Position numbers and translations under genes: made by a program. The notes below the pieces were generated by a model, which worked only from the letters and a program-made list of their open reading frames with translations, did not search any database and was not told the origin of the DNA. Source: Cellulosimicrobium terreum (GTDB lineage Bacteria; Actinomycetota; Actinomycetes; Actinomycetales; Cellulomonadaceae). From it: a stretch of 64,000 nt of DNA. This document shows, piece after piece, positions 10,686 through 19,344 of this stretch (positions are counted from its first letter, which is position 1; every line of letters starts with the position of its first letter). The stretch lies in assembly GCA_014803435.1 (NCBI GenBank), contig JACYFD010000003.1, positions 62,001 through 126,000 of the forward strand. Direction: 5' to 3'.

Positions 10686-13358
10686 TCAGCGGCGCGCGCG
10701 ACCGGTGACGAGCTGGTTCGTCGACCGCAGGACGCGGGGGCCGACGAGCGCGCACGCCTCGACCGCCGCGAGCGTGGCCTCGGGACCCCTGACGTGGAAG
10801 GTCACCGACTCGCCGGGCAGCAGCGTCACGAGCATGTCGTCCACGGCGAGGTCCGGGTGCACCTTGTCGACGAGCATCGTGACGTCGCGCACCAGGTTCT
10901 CCGCCGTGACCCGCACCGCCCACCCGTGCGGTTCGCGCGACGCCTCGGTCACCAGGCGGGGCGCGCCCAGGAGCGAGTCGCGCGGCTCGGCGAAGAACCA
11001 CAACGCACGCTCGTCGCCGAGCGAGGCGACGAGCAGCTCCCCGGTGCCCTCCCCGGGCGCCGCGACGTCCAGCGGGACGGTGACCACGCCGCTCCCCCGG
11101 GGGCCGACCTCGACGCCCAGGTGTGCCACGGCGAGCTCGACCCCGTCGAAACCGAGCCGGCGCACGACGACGTCGCCCGCCCACGGCTCGTCCGTGTCGT
11201 TCCCCACGACCACGACGAGTCCGTCGCCGTCGTCGCCGGCCGGCACACCGCCGTCGGCGGACCGGGGCTGGACGGTCAGGAGACGGTCGGCGTGCGCGTG
11301 CGCGAGCGCGTGCAGCAGGGGCTTGGCGCGCCCGTCGCCGTCGACCGCGGACCACGACGTCACGGGCCAGCAGTCGTTGAGCTGCCACACCACCGAGCCC
11401 ATCGTGCGCGGCGCCCAGGACCGCAGGTGCTCGACCGCGGTGCGCACGGCCACCGCCTGGTTCCAGGACATGGCCCAGTGCCAGTCGTCCATGTCGTCCG
11501 GCAGGGGGACGTGGCGAACGAGGCCGTCGGTGAGCTTGTCGTTGCCCTGCGCGGCCTTCTGGTGCACGAGCATGCCGGGCGACTCGGGAGTGAGCGGGTC
11601 GTCGGAGACGGCCCGCGTGAGCGTCGACCAGGTGGGCGGACCCTGCCACCCGAACTCGGCCATGAACCGCGGGACGTCGTCGCGGTAGTGCGACCAGTCC
11701 TGCCGGTTCCACAGCTCCCACGAGTGCATGGACCCGTGGTCCGGGTCGTTCGCGGGCACGTCGAGGCTGCCCGACCACGGGCTCGACGGCGTGTAGGGTC
11801 GCGTGCCGTCGAGCTCGGCCACGACCGCGGGCAGCAGCTCGGTGTAGTACCCGAGGCCCCAGGTCTTGCCCTCGAGCCGCACCTTCCAGCCCCACGCGTC
11901 GAAGCCCCAGATGTTCTCGTTGCTCCCGTTCCACAGCACGAGGCTCGGGTGGGGGGCGAGACGGGTCACGTTGTCGCGCGCCTCCGCCTCCACCTCGGAA
12001 CGCAGCGGCTCGTCCTCGGAGTAGGCGGCGCACGCGAACGCGAAGTCCTGCCACGTGAGGATGCCGCGCTCGTCGCACAGGTCGTAGAAGTCGTCGGCCT
12101 CGTAGATCCCTCCGCCCCACACGCGGAGCAGGTTCATGCCCGCCTGCTCCGCCTGGTCGAGGCGCGCCGCGTACCGTGCGCGCGTCACCCGGTGCGCGTA
12201 CACGTCGTCGGGGATCCAGTTCGCGCCCTTGACCCACACGGGCCGGCCGTTGACGACGAACGTGAACGACGTCCCGTGCTCGTCCGGCGTCAGGTCGAGC
12301 CGCACGTCCCGGAAGCCGGTCCGCCCGGTCCACGTCCCGAGCCCGGCGCCGTCGGACACGAGGCGCACCGCGACGTCGTACAGCGGCTGCCCGCCGTGCC
12401 CGCGCGGCCACCACAGGGCGGCGTCCGGCAGGTCCACGTGCACGACGCCGGAGGTGGCCGCCGACCCGAGCGCCGCGGTCGCGCGGTGCACGACCCGCCC
12501 GACGGGACCGCCGGACGGACGTACCTCGACCTCCACCTCGAGCGGGAGCCCGGCCGTCGCGGTGCCGGGCTCGCGCTCGACATCGACGTGGACGGCCAGG
12601 CGCACGGCCGCGGTGGTGGGGCCGGGACCCGGCGCTCCGGCGTCGGGCAGGTCGTCCGGCAGCGTCACGTCCGCGAGCGGACGCACGGTCGCGAGCCGCG
12701 CGCCGGACCACGACTCGAGCCCGACCGGGCGCCAGATGCCGACCGACGGCGCGTCGATGCCCCAGTCCCAGCCGAACGCGTACGCCGCCTTGCGGATCGC
12801 GTTGAACGGGTGCTTGTTGACCTGCGGGCGGTACCCGAGCGCGAGCGACTCGCGGTCCGCGTACCGCACGGGCGACGCGAACGTCACGACGAGCTCGTTG
12901 TCGCCCTCCACCAAGAGGTCCGCCACCGCGAACCGGTAGGTGCGGTGCTGGTTGCGCGTGCGCGCCACCTCGGTCCCGTTCAGGGTGATCGTCGCGACCG
13001 TGTCGAGACCGTCGAACGCGAGGTCGTGCCGGTCCAGGCCGGGCGTGTCGGCCGCGGACCACGAGAACGTCGTGCGGTACTCCCAGTCGCACCGACCCAC
13101 CCATGCGACGAGGTTCTCGTGGTCGTCGAGGTACGGGTCGGGGATGAGGCCGGCGGCGAGCAGGTCGGTGTGGATCGCGCCCGGCACGCTCGCCGGCACC
13201 GCGACGTCCCTGGCCGCGTCCGTGACCGGGCCGCGGACGGCGCAGGCGGTCCAGCCCTCGTGCAGCTCGCGCCGCACGGTCCCGGACGGCACCTCGGCGG
13301 GCGAGGTCGTGGCGGGCGCGACGGCGGTGGCGGCGGTCTGCGTGGTCGTGCTCGTCAC
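10686..13358 (-). CDS. GH2 beta-mannosidase
   Basis: Releases mannose from the non-reducing end of imported beta-1,4-manno-oligosaccharides. The 890-residue protein has no signal peptide, so it should be cytoplasmic. Domain order is the N-terminal jelly roll (about 35-215), Ig-like domain (about 220-325), TIM barrel (about 325-640) and beta-sandwich domains to the end. Acid/base E481 lies in LWNGSNENIWG and nucleophile E568 in FMAEFGWQG, both typical of bacterial mannosidases such as Cellulomonas fimi Man2A. Start GTG 13358 was chosen because AGGAG sits 7 bases upstream and it overlaps the permease stop (GTGA). It is the last gene of the importer operon. Confidence 0.92.
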   Translation of the reverse strand: MTSTTTQTAATAVAPATTSPAEVPSGTVRRELHEGWTACAVRGPVTDAARDVAVPASVPGAIHTDLLAAGLIPDPYLDDHENLVAWVGRCDWEYRTTFSWSAADTPGLDRHDLAFDGLDTVATITLNGTEVARTRNQHRTYRFAVADLLVEGDNELVVTFASPVRYADRESLALGYRPQVNKHPFNAIRKAAYAFGWDWGIDAPSVGIWRPVGLESWSGARLATVRPLADVTLPDDLPDAGAPGPGPTTAAVRLAVHVDVEREPGTATAGLPLEVEVEVRPSGGPVGRVVHRATAALGSAATSGVVHVDLPDAALWWPRGHGGQPLYDVAVRLVSDGAGLGTWTGRTGFRDVRLDLTPDEHGTSFTFVVNGRPVWVKGANWIPDDVYAHRVTRARYAARLDQAEQAGMNLLRVWGGGIYEADDFYDLCDERGILTWQDFAFACAAYSEDEPLRSEVEAEARDNVTRLAPHPSLVLWNGSNENIWGFDAWGWKVRLEGKTWGLGYYTELLPAVVAELDGTRPYTPSSPWSGSLDVPANDPDHGSMHSWELWNRQDWSHYRDDVPRFMAEFGWQGPPTWSTLTRAVSDDPLTPESPGMLVHQKAAQGNDKLTDGLVRHVPLPDDMDDWHWAMSWNQAVAVRTAVEHLRSWAPRTMGSVVWQLNDCWPVTSWSAVDGDGRAKPLLHALAHAHADRLLTVQPRSADGGVPAGDDGDGLVVVVGNDTDEPWAGDVVVRRLGFDGVELAVAHLGVEVGPRGSGVVTVPLDVAAPGEGTGELLVASLGDERALWFFAEPRDSLLGAPRLVTEASREPHGWAVRVTAENLVRDVTMLVDKVHPDLAVDDMLVTLLPGESVTFHVRGPEATLAAVEACALVGPRVLRSTNQLVTGRARR

Positions 13359-14365
13359 TTGGTGGCTCCTGAGACTAGTCCGTTGTAGATGAAGCGCTGC
13401 AGCAGCAGGAACGCGATCAGCGTCGGGATGATGACGAGCACCGTCCCGGCCGAGATCACCTCCCACTGGGCCCCGAACGGGCCCTTGAAGCGGAACAGCG
13501 ACGTCGAGATGACCCCGAGGTCGCGGCTCGGCATGTAGAGCCACGGCAGGTAGAACTCGTTGTAGATCGCGATGCCCTTGATGATCACGACGGTCGCGAT
13601 CGCCGGCTTGAGCAGCGGGAAGACGATGCGGGCGTAGATCGTCAGGCGGTTCGCGCCGTCGAGCATCGCGGCCTCGTCGAGCGAGCGCGGGATCGACCTC
13701 ATGAACTGCAGGAAGATGTAGATGGAGATGATGTCCGTCCCCATGAACAGGACGATCGCGGCCCACCGGGTGTTGAAGAGCCCCAGCCCGCTGACGATCT
13801 GGAAGGTCGCGACCTGGGTGGTCACGGCGGGGACGAGGGTGGCGAGCAGGAACGCGCCGACGACGAGGCCCCGGCCCCGGAAGTCGAACCGGTCGATCGC
13901 GTACGCGGTCATCGTCCCGATGAGGATCGTGCCCGCGAGCGCGACCACGAGGATGATCGTGGTGTTGAGGAAGCCCTGGAGCATCCCGCCGCGCGTGAAC
14001 GCCGTGACGAAGTTGTCGAGGTTGGTCCAGCTCGACGGCGGGTCGAGGGGACCCGTCTCGCGGAACTCCGTCTGCGTCTTGAAGGACGCCAGGAAGACGG
14101 TGACGATCGGGAGGATCGCGACGACGCACGCCGCGACGAGGGACGCGTACTTCAGCGCCTTGCCGAGCGGGCCGAGCAGCGGGCTCGCCCCGCGGGTGGC
14201 GGTGAGCGTCGAGCGGCGGACCCGGTCCGTCCAGGTGACCGGGGTCCCGGTCGCGCCGGTCGTGGACGCGGCGTCCGCGGTGCTCGACGGCGTCCGCGAG
14301 CCCTCGGGGTCGGCCGCGGGATCGCGCGGCGCGGGGCGCCGGGCGTGGGTCGGTGCGGTGCTCAT
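13355..14365 (-). CDS. Carbohydrate ABC transporter permease (MalG type)
   Basis: One of two membrane subunits of an oligosaccharide importer. The protein has 336 residues: a ~70-residue Pro/Ala/Thr-rich cytoplasmic N-terminus, then about six transmembrane helices, starting with KYASLVAACVVAILPIVTVF near residue 75. The EAA loop that docks on the ATPase reads EAAMLDGANRLTIYARIVFP. No ATPase gene lies nearby; in actinobacteria such importers usually share a multitask MsiK-type ATPase encoded elsewhere. It overlaps the upstream permease (ATGA) and the downstream mannosidase (GTGA). Manno-oligosaccharides as substrate are inferred from the neighbours. Confidence 0.9.
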   Translation of the reverse strand: MSTAPTHARRPAPRDPAADPEGSRTPSSTADAASTTGATGTPVTWTDRVRRSTLTATRGASPLLGPLGKALKYASLVAACVVAILPIVTVFLASFKTQTEFRETGPLDPPSSWTNLDNFVTAFTRGGMLQGFLNTTIILVVALAGTILIGTMTAYAIDRFDFRGRGLVVGAFLLATLVPAVTTQVATFQIVSGLGLFNTRWAAIVLFMGTDIISIYIFLQFMRSIPRSLDEAAMLDGANRLTIYARIVFPLLKPAIATVVIIKGIAIYNEFYLPWLYMPSRDLGVISTSLFRFKGPFGAQWEVISAGTVLVIIPTLIAFLLLQRFIYNGLVSGATK

Positions 14366-15318
14366 ACGAGCTCACCTCCGTCGTCGGGGAACATGCGGCG
14401 CTGGATCCACGAGATGACGAGGACGATGACGAGCAGCACCACCGCCATCGCCGACGCGAGCCCGACCTTGGAGAACGTGAAGGCCGTGTTGATGGTCTGG
14501 ATGACGAACGTCTCGGACCCGTTGGCACCGCCGGTCATGACGAACGGGATCTCGAACACCGACAGCGCGCCGGCGATCGCGAGGATGACCGAGAGCCCGA
14601 TGATCCGGTGGATCCCGGGCGCGATGATGAAGCGGAACTTCTGCCACGCGCTCGCGCCGTCGAGGTCGGCGGCCTCGTAGAGCTCGTTCGGGATGGACTG
14701 GATGGCGCCGAGGAACAGCACGAAGTTCAGGCCCATGTACCGCCACACGCTCGTCGCGGCGAGCGACACGTTCACGATCGAGGGGTCGCCGAGCCACAGC
14801 GGGGGCTCGGCGACGCCGAACGTCGCGAGGAGCGCGTCGAGCGTGCCCCCCGGGCGGAAGAAGTAGAGGAAGACGAGCCCGATCGCGACGCCGTTGATCA
14901 GGTAGGGGAAGAAGATGATCCCCTTGAACCAGTTCCGGAACCGGGTGCTGAAGCTGAGGATCGTCGCGAAGTACAGCGCGAGGACGAGCTGCACGAACGC
15001 GCCGACGAGGTAGTACATGCTGACGAGGAAGACCCGGAAGATCTCCGGTCGGGTGAAGATCTCGACGTAGTTCTGCCAGCCCACGGGCTCCTTGACCGGG
15101 TCGAGCCCGTCCCAGGACGTGAAGCTGTACCACACCATGTTCGCCACCGGCACGTACGTGAACAGCAGCAGCAGGCCGACGGGGACCAGCAGGAACAGCC
15201 ACGGCGTGATCCGCCAGCCGCCCTTGCCCATACCGCCCGTGCGTCGTCGTGCAGGTCGCCCCCGAGGGCGTGCCGGGGGCGCGGCGAGCGCTCCGGCGGA
15301 TCCGGTGACCGCGGCCAT
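14362..15318 (-). CDS. Carbohydrate ABC transporter permease (MalF type)
   Basis: Partner permease of 318 residues. A short Arg/Pro-rich N-terminus is followed by about six helices, the first at PWLFLLVPVGLLLLFTYVPV (residues 39-58). The EAA motif is EAADLDGASAWQKFRFIIAP. A clear AGGAGG Shine-Dalgarno lies about 8 bases before the ATG. Its stop overlaps the start of the MalG-type gene by four bases. It is separated from the binding-protein gene by 107 bp containing two stem-loops, which may lower its expression relative to the binding protein. Confidence 0.9.
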   Translation of the reverse strand: MAAVTGSAGALAAPPARPRGRPARRRTGGMGKGGWRITPWLFLLVPVGLLLLFTYVPVANMVWYSFTSWDGLDPVKEPVGWQNYVEIFTRPEIFRVFLVSMYYLVGAFVQLVLALYFATILSFSTRFRNWFKGIIFFPYLINGVAIGLVFLYFFRPGGTLDALLATFGVAEPPLWLGDPSIVNVSLAATSVWRYMGLNFVLFLGAIQSIPNELYEAADLDGASAWQKFRFIIAPGIHRIIGLSVILAIAGALSVFEIPFVMTGGANGSETFVIQTINTAFTFSKVGLASAMAVVLLVIVLVISWIQRRMFPDDGGELV

Positions 15319-15365
15319 CGCAGTCGCCTCCTTCGTTCGTCAGGTCCTGGGCATCGTCGCCGTGG

Positions 15366-15420
15366 CGTCACCGACGCCGGTGACGGCGGCGCCCGGCCCG
15401 CCGGTCGGCGGGCCGGGCGC
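15366..15420 (-). promoter_or_regulatory. Tandem stem-loops between binding-protein and permease genes
   Basis: Two perfect hairpins lie back to back. The first has an 8-bp stem (15366-15373 with 15378-15385, loop ACGC); the second a 15-bp GC-only stem (15389-15403 with 15406-15420, two-base loop). On the minus strand they follow the binding-protein stop (15426) directly and precede the permease start (15318). Stable hairpins at this position in sugar ABC operons commonly protect the binding-protein mRNA 3' end or partly terminate transcription; which applies here is inference. Confidence 0.65.
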
Positions 15421-15425
15421 GTCGA

Positions 15426-16742
15426 TCAGCCGACGACCTCGGCCCGGGCGTCCGCCCAGCGGTCGTTGAGGTCGGCGAAGAAGGACTCCTTGTCGCCGTC
15501 CGCGGCACCGCGTGCGACGTCGACGTACTGACGGCGGTACTGGTCGCCGTTGAGGTCGATCTCCGCGGTGTTGTAGATGTCCGCGAGCAGGTTCTCCTCG
15601 CCCTGCGGCGCCGGGGCGATCTCCACCTGCTCGACCCCGTACGTCTCGAAGTCGGCCAGCGTGTCCGGCACCGGGCCGTCGACCTGCGGCGCGAGACCGC
15701 CCTGGCTCGCGGCGAACCCGGACTCGTCGAGGAACCAGTACAACCAGGCCTCAGCGGCCTCCTTGTTCTCCGAGCTCTTGGAGACGGCGATCTTGTAGTC
15801 CGAGCCGACCGTGCTGTGGAACGTCCCGTCGGTCTGCCACGGCATGGGCCAGAAGCCGATGTCCTCGCGCGGCATCCCGGCCGCCTCGGCCGCGTCCTGC
15901 ATCTGCGTCACGGCCCACGAGCCGAGCACCATGGAGCCGACCTGGCCGGAGCCGATGAGGTTCTTGGACTCCTCCCAGTTGGTCGTGGTGGGGTCCTTCT
16001 CGCTCAGGCCGGCCTCGACGACGTCGAACAGCAACGAGTCGATCGCGTACTGCTCCTCGCCCTCGGTCCAGGGCGCGTCCTGCTCGGTGCGCATGTTGAC
16101 CGCCTCCGGGCCGTCGATCGTGCCCTGGTTCGACTGCCACTGCGTGAGGGGCCAGCCGTCGGCGTAGTTCGTGTAGTACGGCGTGGTGTCGGGAGAGCTG
16201 TCCTTGATCGCCTGCAGCGCGTCGATGAACGCCTCCGGCGTCGCGGGCGGCTCCGTGATGCCGGCCTTCTCCCACACCGGCTTGTTGAGCACGTAGCCGA
16301 GGGCCGTGCCGAAGGTCGGGAGACCGTAGACCTCGCCCTCGAACGCCTTGTCGTGGATGAAGCGGTACTTCTCCCCCAGCTCGTCGACCGTTCCCAGCGG
16401 CTCGAAGAAGTTCGAGAGCTGGTCGGCGTCGACCGTGTTGGGGACGAGCAGGACGTCCCCGTAGTCGCCCGAGCTCAGGCGGACCGTCACGTCCCCCTCG
16501 TAGTCGGTGATCGCCTCGAACTCGACGTCGACGTCCGGGTAGGTCTTCTGGAACTCGGTCACGTAGTCCGCCAGGACCGTGTCCACGATGTCCGTGCGGT
16601 TCGTCAGGACGGTGATGCTGCCGGACGGGCCGTCGCCGTCCCCTTCCCCGCTGCCCCCGTTCGAGCCGTCGGAGCAGGCTCCCAGCAGGAGCGCCACCGC
16701 TGCGGCGACGCTCGTCGCCCCGAGGATGTGCCTCTTCGCCAT
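15426..16742 (-). CDS. Sugar-binding lipoprotein of the ABC importer
   Basis: Extracytoplasmic solute-binding protein (family 1) of 438 residues that captures oligosaccharide for the MalF/MalG-type permeases. It has a lipoprotein signal peptide with lipobox LLLGAC (Cys about 22), followed by a Gly/Ser/Asp-rich linker and the ITVLTNRTDIVDT start of the mature fold. The protein is rich in Trp and acidic residues, as usual for these binders. It is the first gene of the importer/mannosidase operon. Two operator-like palindromes lie upstream, consistent with LacI-type repression. Specificity for manno-oligosaccharides rests on gene context only. Confidence 0.9.
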   Translation of the reverse strand: MAKRHILGATSVAAAVALLLGACSDGSNGGSGEGDGDGPSGSITVLTNRTDIVDTVLADYVTEFQKTYPDVDVEFEAITDYEGDVTVRLSSGDYGDVLLVPNTVDADQLSNFFEPLGTVDELGEKYRFIHDKAFEGEVYGLPTFGTALGYVLNKPVWEKAGITEPPATPEAFIDALQAIKDSSPDTTPYYTNYADGWPLTQWQSNQGTIDGPEAVNMRTEQDAPWTEGEEQYAIDSLLFDVVEAGLSEKDPTTTNWEESKNLIGSGQVGSMVLGSWAVTQMQDAAEAAGMPREDIGFWPMPWQTDGTFHSTVGSDYKIAVSKSSENKEAAEAWLYWFLDESGFAASQGGLAPQVDGPVPDTLADFETYGVEQVEIAPAPQGEENLLADIYNTAEIDLNGDQYRRQYVDVARGAADGDKESFFADLNDRWADARAEVVG

Positions 16743-16819
16743 CTCGATCTCTCACTCTCGTCGTCGTTGACTGCGGACCGGCGCTCGCATCGCGCCCGGG
16801 CCGTTCTCGCACTGCTCCC

Positions 16820-16898
16820 TGCACCGCTTAAGCAAGTCGGCCACCGTGCCGGACTTGTATTTTGTTGCGGTTCCGATAAGAGAGAGTGAAGCGCTTAA
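16820..16898. promoter_or_regulatory. Two LacI-type operator sites (class A) upstream of the importer operon
   Basis: TGAAGCGCTTAA (16887-16898) is an 11-of-12 match to the palindrome TGAAGCGCTTCA found between the two lacI genes. TGCACCGCTTAA (16820-16831; reverse TTAAGCGGTGCA) is a weaker copy. They lie about 150 and 83 bp upstream of the binding-protein start, and a minus-strand TTGACT lies just upstream of the stronger site. This is consistent with repression of the operon by one of the two neighbouring LacI-family proteins. Confidence 0.6.
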
Positions 16899-16949
16899 GT
16901 TCACGTAAGTCAACGATTCGACATCACGGTTGGGTCTCGGCGCTCGCCG

Positions 16950-17969
16950 CTACGCGGCGCTGTGCCGCGCCGTCGTACCGCGCGGTCGCAGGATCGGGGT
17001 GGAGTCGAGGAAGCTCCCGCCAGGGGCACCGTCGATGCGGTCGAACAGGCGCCGCGCGACGTGCGCACCGAAGCGGGTCACGTCGTGGCTCAGGGCGGAC
17101 AGGCGCGGGTAGGTCGCCTCGCACAGCGGCGAGTCGTCCCACGCGATGATGGAGAGGTCGTCGGGCACGCGCACCCCGAGCTCGCTCGCCACGCCGAGGC
17201 CGGCGAGCGCCATGACGTCGTTGTCGTAGATCACCGCGGAGGGCCGCTCGACGCCGGTGAGCAGCCCTCGCGTCGCCGTCGCCCCCTGGTCCGCGGTGTA
17301 GTCCGTACGGGCGATCTGCCCTTGCACGCCCAGGCGCGCAGCCTCGTCGCGGAAGGCCTCGTCGCGGATGTGGGTGTGGCCGAAGCTCTGCACGCCCGAG
17401 ACGCGCGCGATCTGCCTGTGGCCCGCCGTCGCGAGGTAGCGCACCGACTCGCGCATCGCCCGGGCGTCGTCGGTCCACACGTTGGTGAGGTCTCCCGCCA
17501 GCGCCGGGTCGCCGACGACGACCGCGGGGATCGAGTCCGGTTCCGACAGCCAGGCGACCCGCGGGTCGTCCAGGCGCAGGTCGACCGTGACGACACCGTC
17601 GACCCGGCGGGCGGCACGCCACTTGCGGTAGGCGCGCATCTCGGCGTCGAGGTCCGGAACCACCTGGAGCAGCAGCCCGTACGAGCGGGTCGCGAGCTCC
17701 GACTCGATCCCCGCGATGAACTGCATGTAGAACGACTCGAAGCCGAGCGTGCTGGGATCGCGCGCGAGCACGAGGCCAACCGTCTCGGTGCGCGCACCGG
17801 ACAGCGAGCGCGCGGCCGAGCTCGGCGCCCAGCCCAGCTCCGTCGCGACGGCCAGGATGCGCTCGCGGGTCGCGGCCGAGACTCCCGGGCGGTCGTTCAG
17901 CGCGTAGGAGACCGCGCCGGTGGAGACTCCTGCGCGACGTGCGATGTCGGCGATCGTGATGCGCGCCAT
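16950..17969 (-). CDS. LacI-family transcriptional regulator
   Basis: Sugar-responsive repressor of 339 residues. The N-terminal helix-turn-helix and hinge read ITIADIARRAGVSTGAVSYA followed by LNDRPGVS; the periplasmic-binding-protein-like effector domain (about 60-330) ends with RLFDRIDG. Start ATG 17969 was chosen because GGAGAGG lies just upstream and family homology begins there; longer in-frame ORF extensions lack homology. It lies 207 bp upstream of the importer operon on the same strand and is divergent from a second LacI gene, with a perfect palindrome in the shared intergenic region. A role as local repressor of mannan genes is inferred. Confidence 0.9.
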   Translation of the reverse strand: MARITIADIARRAGVSTGAVSYALNDRPGVSAATRERILAVATELGWAPSSAARSLSGARTETVGLVLARDPSTLGFESFYMQFIAGIESELATRSYGLLLQVVPDLDAEMRAYRKWRAARRVDGVVTVDLRLDDPRVAWLSEPDSIPAVVVGDPALAGDLTNVWTDDARAMRESVRYLATAGHRQIARVSGVQSFGHTHIRDEAFRDEAARLGVQGQIARTDYTADQGATATRGLLTGVERPSAVIYDNDVMALAGLGVASELGVRVPDDLSIIAWDDSPLCEATYPRLSALSHDVTRFGAHVARRLFDRIDGAPGGSFLDSTPILRPRGTTARHSAA

Positions 17970-18053
17970 GGCCTCTCCCTTGCTCGTGCCTTGTGCCGGA
18001 ACGACGCCCGCGACCCGCTGCGGGCTCGCGCACATCCGGAGCACACCGTGCAC

Positions 18054-18065
18054 TGAAGCGCTTCA
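18054..18065. promoter_or_regulatory. LacI-type operator palindrome between the two lacI genes (class A)
   Basis: A perfect 12-bp palindrome TGAAGCGCTTCA with the central CG typical of LacI-family operators. It lies 84 bp upstream of the minus-strand regulator and 62 bp upstream of the plus-strand regulator, so autoregulation or cross-regulation is expected. Confidence 0.75.
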
Positions 18066-18127
18066 CCTGTCAACCGCGGTGGCGCACGCCTCGGGAACGA
18101 GGCCACCGTCGCTGCTAGTCTCGCGCT

Positions 18128-19135
18128 GTGCAGAAGCCGCCGCAGCGCGCCACCCTGGCGGACGTCGCCCGGCTCGCCGGGGTCAGCGCCAAGACCGTGT
18201 CCAGGGTGTACGACGGGAGCACGAACGTCTCGCCCGACACGCGCCAGCGCATCGAGGAGGCCGCCGCACGCCTGCACTTTCGCCCCAACCTCCTCGCCCG
18301 GAGCCTGCGGCACGGCGGCGTCTCGACGGCCGTCGGCTTCGTCCTCGGCGACCTGACCAACCCGTTCTACGTCAAGGTCGCCGCCGGGATGGAGCGTGAG
18401 CTCTCCCGCAGCGGCCTGACCATGGTGCTCGGTGCGACGGAGGACGACCCCGAGGAGGAGGTCCGCGTCGTCGGGACGTTCCTCGCCCAGCGGGTGCGCG
18501 CGCTCGCCCTCGTCCCCATCGCCGACGACCAGTCGTACCTCGAGCGCGAGCGCGGGCTCGGCACGCCCGTGGTCACGGTCGACCGTCCGGCGCGCAACCT
18601 CATCGCCGACTCCGTGCTGCTCGACGACCGCGAGGGCACCGCCGAGGCGGTCCGCGCCCTGACGCGGCTGGGGCACCGCCGCATCGCGTTCGTGTGCAAC
18701 CCGGCAGACCTCTACACGCATGCCGAGCGGGTCGCCGGCTACCGCGAGGCGCTGCGCGAGGTCGGCGTCCAGGACACCAGCGCGTGGGAACGCCTGACGG
18801 ACCCGCCGGGGCAGGGCACCGAGGCGTCGATCCTGAGCCTCATGGACCTGGCCGACCCACCCACGGCGATCGTGACGGGCGACAACACGGCGAGCGCCGC
18901 GCTCGTGCGTGCGCTCGGTCCGATGCGCGAGGACATCGCCTACGTGGGGTTCGACGACTTCGACCTGGCCGACGCCATCGGCTTCAGCGTCGTCGCCTAC
19001 GACACCGTGGAGATCGGCCGGATGGTGGCCCGCCGGGTGCTGGCCCGGCTCGACGACCCGTCGGGGCCGCCGGTGCACGTGCGCATGCCCACGCACCTCG
19101 TCCCGCGCGGCTCGGGCGAGCGCCCGCCGGCGTAG
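18128..19135 (+). CDS. LacI-family transcriptional regulator
   Basis: Second local repressor, 335 residues. The helix-turn-helix is TLADVARLAGVSAKTVSRVY, followed by a hinge and an effector domain containing VGFVLGDLTNPFY and YVGFDDFDLADAIG. The recognition helix differs from that of the divergent regulator (AKTVSRV versus TGAVSYA), so the two should bind different operators. Start GTG 18128 has TAGTCT (18116-18121) exactly 6 bases upstream, a leaderless-type promoter. The gene is immediately upstream of the GH26-esterase gene, whose promoter carries a second operator class, making this protein a candidate for those sites. Confidence 0.9.
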   Translation: MQKPPQRATLADVARLAGVSAKTVSRVYDGSTNVSPDTRQRIEEAAARLHFRPNLLARSLRHGGVSTAVGFVLGDLTNPFYVKVAAGMERELSRSGLTMVLGATEDDPEEEVRVVGTFLAQRVRALALVPIADDQSYLERERGLGTPVVTVDRPARNLIADSVLLDDREGTAEAVRALTRLGHRRIAFVCNPADLYTHAERVAGYREALREVGVQDTSAWERLTDPPGQGTEASILSLMDLADPPTAIVTGDNTASAALVRALGPMREDIAYVGFDDFDLADAIGFSVVAYDTVEIGRMVARRVLARLDDPSGPPVHVRMPTHLVPRGSGERPPA

Positions 19136-19173
19136 CACCCACTGGCGCAGCACCCACCGGCGTAGCGCCCGCG
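19129..19173 (+). repeat. Three tandem 15-bp near-repeats at the lacI 3' end
   Basis: Units GGCGTAGCACCCACT, GGCGCAGCACCCACC and GGCGTAGCGCCCGCG follow one another. The first includes the TAG stop of the upstream lacI gene. This looks like replication slippage and has no obvious role. Confidence 0.6.
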
Positions 19174-19182
19174 CTCCGGTAT

Positions 19183-19286
19183 ATGTCGGCGTTGACATCG
19201 CCCGGGCTCCCGGGAGATCACATCCTGACGTGAACGAGCACACGGACTTGAGCGGTTAAGAGTTTCTCGTATGTCAACGTTGACAT
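19183..19286. promoter_or_regulatory. Operator cluster upstream of the GH26-esterase gene (classes A and B)
   Basis: Class B: ATGTCAACGTTGACAT (19271-19286) is a perfect palindrome, extending to 20 bp at 19269-19288. ATGTCGGCGTTGACAT (19183-19198) is a near copy with the same right arm; the centres are 88 bp apart, which would allow looping. Class A: TTGAGCGGTTAA (19248-19259) resembles the sites at 16887 and 18054. The gene start is at 19345, with AAGGAG about 8 bases upstream. This is consistent with dual LacI-type control. Confidence 0.7.
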
Positions 19287-19344
19287 ACGCCGTTTCGCCG
19301 CCGTAGCGTCCGAGGCTCCACCACTCGGACGAAGGAGTCCCGGC

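Noticed and set aside
13355-16742. Maltose/maltodextrin importer, suggested by MalF/MalG-type permeases next to the GlgE genes
   Set aside because: The operon ends in a GH2 beta-mannosidase and shares operators with mannanase genes, so manno-oligosaccharides are the better guess; the strong hairpin at 10641 separates it from glgE-treS-mak.
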